NCBI GenBank assembly: GCA_900766735.1
Contig: CAAFWO010000033.1
Location: 46,207-110,206, forward strand
Direction: 5' to 3'
Source: Clostridia bacterium
GTDB taxonomy: Bacteria; Bacillota; Clostridia; CAKSNL01; HGM11501
DNA length: 64,000 nucleotides
Under the pieces are notes generated by a model, which saw only the letters and a list, made by a program, of their open reading frames with translations, did not search any database and had not been told where the DNA came from. This document shows positions 61,324 to 64,000 of the stretch, in pieces; position 1 is the stretch's first letter; every line of letters begins with the position of its first letter. The translations under genes and the position numbers were made by a program.

Positions 61324-61770
61324 TCAAGCCAAAAAGACAAAATGGATCAGGAGCATGTAAACCACCGTTCCGCCGGCGATGGATAAAAGCATCTGCTTTT
61401 TCCAGAAGTGAAGGATTGCGGTGACCGCGATCCCGATAAGCTCCGGAACTGCGTGATTGCCCGAGAAAAGCGAAACGCCTTTAAGCTTTTCGAGCATCGA
61501 AATCCCGTAAAAAATATGGCGGGCCTGAATTAAAAGACTTGTTACAAACGCCGTGAGAGGCGAAAAGCTTGAAAGAAGCATCGAGGCGGCGACAAATTCA
61601 AGAGAGCCGCCGTAGATCGTCATGCTCATCAGCATCGGATAGACAAACGAAAAGCCCATGGAGTTCATCATGATTCCGTAGGCGAGGGACAGAAACCAGA
61701 ACCCTGCAAAAATCGGCACAGTATGGGGAAAGGCCGCGGACAAGGCTTTGAGCTTGGCATTTTTCTGCAT
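61324..61770 (-). pseudogene. Fusion remnant of azlC (N-terminus) and azlD (C-terminus)
   Basis: The 148-residue frame begins as AzlC ([23 protein letters not shown]... through [17 protein letters not shown], about 105 residues). It then jumps, near 61465-61485, to the C-terminal end of AzlD ([32 protein letters not shown], about 45 residues). AzlC is normally ~230 and AzlD ~100 residues, encoded by adjacent genes for branched-chain amino acid export, so a deletion appears to have joined them in frame. ATG 61770 follows GAGGTGA. It could still be a membrane protein of about four helices, but activity is unlikely. Confidence 0.78.
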
Positions 61771-61916
61771 CAAGTTCACCTCGTCATCTATTATAAAATA
61801 TGAATAAATGGCTTTTCAATGGTAATAATGAACAAAAAAGAACAATCTGTTCGCCTTGCAGTTAATATTTTACAAAGGCAACGGTGAAATTGTTAAAAAA
61901 TTATCTAATTTTTGTA

Positions 61917-61945
61917 TTGCATTATTTTCATATTTGTTGTATAGT
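61917..61945 (+). promoter_or_regulatory. pckG promoter
   Basis: TTGCAT (61917-61922), 17-bp spacer, TATAGT (61940-61945), 51 bp before the ATG. Confidence 0.7.
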
Positions 61946-61996
61946 ATTATAGGTATGAAAAGTGTCATACAAGAATAATAACAGGAGGACAAAAAA

Positions 61997-63760
61997 ATGA
62001 CAGATAATAAGTTCGTGTTAAAATGGCTTGAAGACATGAAAGAGCTCTGCAAGCCCGACAGCGTTGTATGGATCGACGGAAGCGAAGAGCAGCTTGAAGC
62101 GCTTCGTGCAGAGGCGGTATCTACCGGCGAAATGATTAAACTCAATCAGGAGAAGCTCCCCGGATGTTACTACCACAGAACTGCGGAAAACGACGTAGCA
62201 AGAGTTGAGGACAGAACATTCATCTGCACGCCCACCGAAGAAGAAGCAGGCCCCATCAACAACTGGATGGCACCCGATGAAATGTATAAAAAGCTTTATG
62301 CGCTTTATGACGGATCGATGAAGGGAAGAACAATGTATGTAATTCCTTATTCAATGGGTCCTATCGGCTCTCCGTTCTCGAAGATCGGTATCGAGCTTTC
62401 GGACAGCATATATGTTGTACTTAACATGGCGATTATGACAAGAATCGGCCAGAAAGTATTAGATCAGATCAAGGGCGACGAATTCGTTAAGTGCCTGCAC
62501 GCAAAGAAGGACGTTAACCCCGATGAGAGATATATCGTTCACTTCCCGCAGGACAACACCATTATGTCGGTTAACTCGGCATACGGCGGAAACGTTTTGC
62601 TCGGCAAAAAGTGCTTCGCGCTTCGTATCGCTTCTTACCTCGGTAAGAAAGAGGGCTGGATGGCAGAGCACATGCTCATCCTCGGTATCGAAAATCCGAA
62701 GGGCGAGATTAAATATATCGCTGCCGCATTCCCCAGCGCCTGCGGTAAGACGAACCTGGCAATGCTCATTCCTCCGGAGTATTTAAGAGAAAAGGGCTAT
62801 AAGGTTTGGACGGTCGGCGACGATATTGCTTGGCTCAGAATCGGACCGGACGGAAGACTTTACGCAATCAACCCCGAGGCAGGTTTCTTCGGAGTTGCTC
62901 CCGGAACAAGCGAGAAGACAAACTACAACGCTCTTCAGTCCACAAAGAAAAACACTATCTTTACAAACGTTGCAATAAATAACGACGATATGACTGTTTG
63001 GTGGGAAGGTCTTGACAAGAATCCTCCGGAAAACTGCACAGAGTGGACCGGCAAGAAGGTTAACGGTAAGACCTATGAGGGTAACCTTGCTCATCCGAAC
63101 TCGAGATTCACAGCTCCGGCAATCAACTGCCCCTGCATCTCTCCCGAGTTTGAGAATCCTCAGGGCGTTCCGATCTCCGCAATCGTATTCGGCGGAAGAC
63201 GTGCGAAGACAGCTCCGCTCGTATATCAGGCAAGAGACTGGAATCACGGCGTATTTGTCGGCGCTACAATGGCATCTGAGACAACAGCGGCAGCTGCAGG
63301 TGCTGTCGGCGTCGTAAGACGTGACCCGATGGCTATGAAGCCCTTCGTTGGTTACAATATGGCTGACTATTTCGGACACTGGATCGAAATGGGCGAGAAG
63401 ATGGATGCTGACAAGGCTCCGAAGATCTTCCACGTTAACTGGTTCAGAAAAGACGATGAGGGTAACTTCTTATGGCCCGGATTCGGCGACAATATGAGAG
63501 TCCTTCTCTGGATACTCGACCGTTGCGAAGGCAAGGCTGACGCTGTAGAGAGCCCGATCGGACTTCTTCCCACAACTGACGACATCGATACAACAGGCCT
63601 TTCGATCTCCAAGGAACAGCTTGCTGACCTCTTAAGCGTTGATAAGAAGGTTTGGATGGAAGACGTTGAGAATCAGGAGCAGTATTTTGCTCAGTTCGGT
63701 GACAGACTTCCCAAGGAAATCAAGGAAGAGCTCGAGACATTAAAGAACAACCTTAAATAA
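61997..63760 (+). CDS. pckG: Phosphoenolpyruvate carboxykinase (GTP)
   Basis: Interconverts oxaloacetate and PEP with GTP/GDP; in anaerobes it often runs in the carboxylating direction during succinate or propionate formation. The 587-residue length and the GTP-class features match: kinase-1 motif AAFPSACGKTNLAML, FGGRRAKTAPLVYQARDWNHGV and ETTAAAAGAVGVVRRDPMAMKPF. The gene has strong codon bias compared with its neighbours, suggesting high expression. AGGAGG lies upstream. Monocistronic. Confidence 0.97.
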   Translation: MTDNKFVLKWLEDMKELCKPDSVVWIDGSEEQLEALRAEAVSTGEMIKLNQEKLPGCYYHRTAENDVARVEDRTFICTPTEEEAGPINNWMAPDEMYKKLYALYDGSMKGRTMYVIPYSMGPIGSPFSKIGIELSDSIYVVLNMAIMTRIGQKVLDQIKGDEFVKCLHAKKDVNPDERYIVHFPQDNTIMSVNSAYGGNVLLGKKCFALRIASYLGKKEGWMAEHMLILGIENPKGEIKYIAAAFPSACGKTNLAMLIPPEYLREKGYKVWTVGDDIAWLRIGPDGRLYAINPEAGFFGVAPGTSEKTNYNALQSTKKNTIFTNVAINNDDMTVWWEGLDKNPPENCTEWTGKKVNGKTYEGNLAHPNSRFTAPAINCPCISPEFENPQGVPISAIVFGGRRAKTAPLVYQARDWNHGVFVGATMASETTAAAAGAVGVVRRDPMAMKPFVGYNMADYFGHWIEMGEKMDADKAPKIFHVNWFRKDDEGNFLWPGFGDNMRVLLWILDRCEGKADAVESPIGLLPTTDDIDTTGLSISKEQLADLLSVDKKVWMEDVENQEQYFAQFGDRLPKEIKEELETLKNNLK

Positions 63761-63846
63761 TTAAAAAGGAAACGGTCAAAGGCCGGCCCGCAATAAAACA
63801 GTAACGCCATAAAAACATCTTTTTTGCGAATTGCTGTGTAAAAAAA

Positions 63847-63879
63847 ACTCATAATCCGTCAGGATTATGAGTTTTTTTG
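63847..63879 (+). terminator. Intrinsic terminator after pckG
   Basis: ACTCATAATCC (63847-63857) pairs with GGATTATGAGT (63862-63872), followed by T7. The 80 bp between the pckG stop and this stem contain no gene. Confidence 0.9.
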
Positions 63880-63956
63880 CCTTGCGCTTCATAAAAAAAT
63901 CTTGCTTTTATGATGCCAATGGCAGTTTTACGCATTACTTTGCATAAATCGAAGAT

Positions 63957-63990
63957 AAAAGCACTGTAACCTTAAAGTTACAGTGCTTTT
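63957..63990. terminator. Second hairpin near right edge
   Basis: AAAAGCACTGTAAC and GTTACAGTGCTTTT form a 14-bp stem with T-rich ends on both strands; it may terminate a gene beyond the window. Confidence 0.65.
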
Positions 63991-64000
63991 TACGTAAAAC

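Overview
The window looks like a chromosomal segment of an anaerobic, spore-forming Firmicute of the class Clostridia, probably a gut Oscillospirales/Ruminococcaceae-type organism. The grounds are a DUF3794 plus LysM spore-coat-type protein, a glycyl radical enzyme with its activase, MglBAC-type sugar transport, GTP-type PEP carboxykinase, many AraC-type regulators, AT-rich SigA-like promoters (TTGACA-17-TATAAT) and GGAGG ribosome sites. The species assignment is inference. I see no rRNA, CRISPR array, insertion sequence, phage gene or replication origin.

Layout. 1-3500: a large secreted GLUG/Ig-like surface protein on the minus strand, running off the left edge, behind a cobalamin riboswitch and terminator. 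3.6-8.0 kb: pyridoxal/pyridoxamine kinase (+), then a minus-strand housekeeping block (small membrane protein with a hairpin over its start site, coiled-coil protein, coaD, rsmD, spore-coat-like protein). 8.1-12.8 kb: two FAD oxidoreductases and a YwlG-family protein (+), ilvN (-), a NusG-II/Gx transporter pair (+), then tRNA-Leu(CAA) and a stretch of hairpins. 13.2-14.7 kb: xpt and an AraC regulator (-). 14.8-19.2 kb: a catabolic operon (enolase-superfamily dehydratase, SDR, signal-less GH10 glycosidase, RraA-like protein). 19.2-20.9 kb: YfcE phosphodiesterase and two alkylation-repair enzymes.

21-36.6 kb is one co-directional surface-polysaccharide operon of 13 genes: six glycosyltransferase-type genes (two GT4, three GT2, one TagB/TagF-like), a metallophosphoesterase, two tandem Wzz-like membrane proteins (the second fused to a degenerate GGDEF domain), two acyltransferases, a Wzx-type flippase and a Wzy-type polymerase. 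tRNA-Ser(GGA) lies just beyond it. 36.9-39.2 kb holds a truncated beta-helix protein butted onto a truncated LacI-like sensor. 39.3-47.4 kb carries DUF5107/TPR, MglB-MglA-MglC, a small InlB-repeat protein and a YesN-type regulator. 47.5-52.4 kb carries thioredoxin, MATE, a fragment of a GGDEF domain and a frameshifted dCache-GGDEF-EAL gene.

52.6-60.3 kb is an operon I cannot assign to a known pathway: a TIM-barrel isomerase/Gfo-Idh-MocA fusion (start region apparently frameshifted), a glycyl-radical activase, a glycyl radical enzyme with an unusual Cys-loop, a bicupin, a phosphomannose-isomerase-like enzyme and an AraC regulator. It is the best candidate for an undescribed metabolic system. 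The right end has a divergent thyA, an azlC-azlD fusion remnant and pckG.

Two themes stand out. First, carbohydrate capture and use: transporter, cytosolic glycosidase, isomerases, dehydrogenases and radical chemistry under AraC-type control. Second, gene decay: five apparent lesions (two deletion fusions, two frameshifts and one domain relic) fall between 38 and 62 kb, three of them touching GGDEF/EAL or carbohydrate genes.
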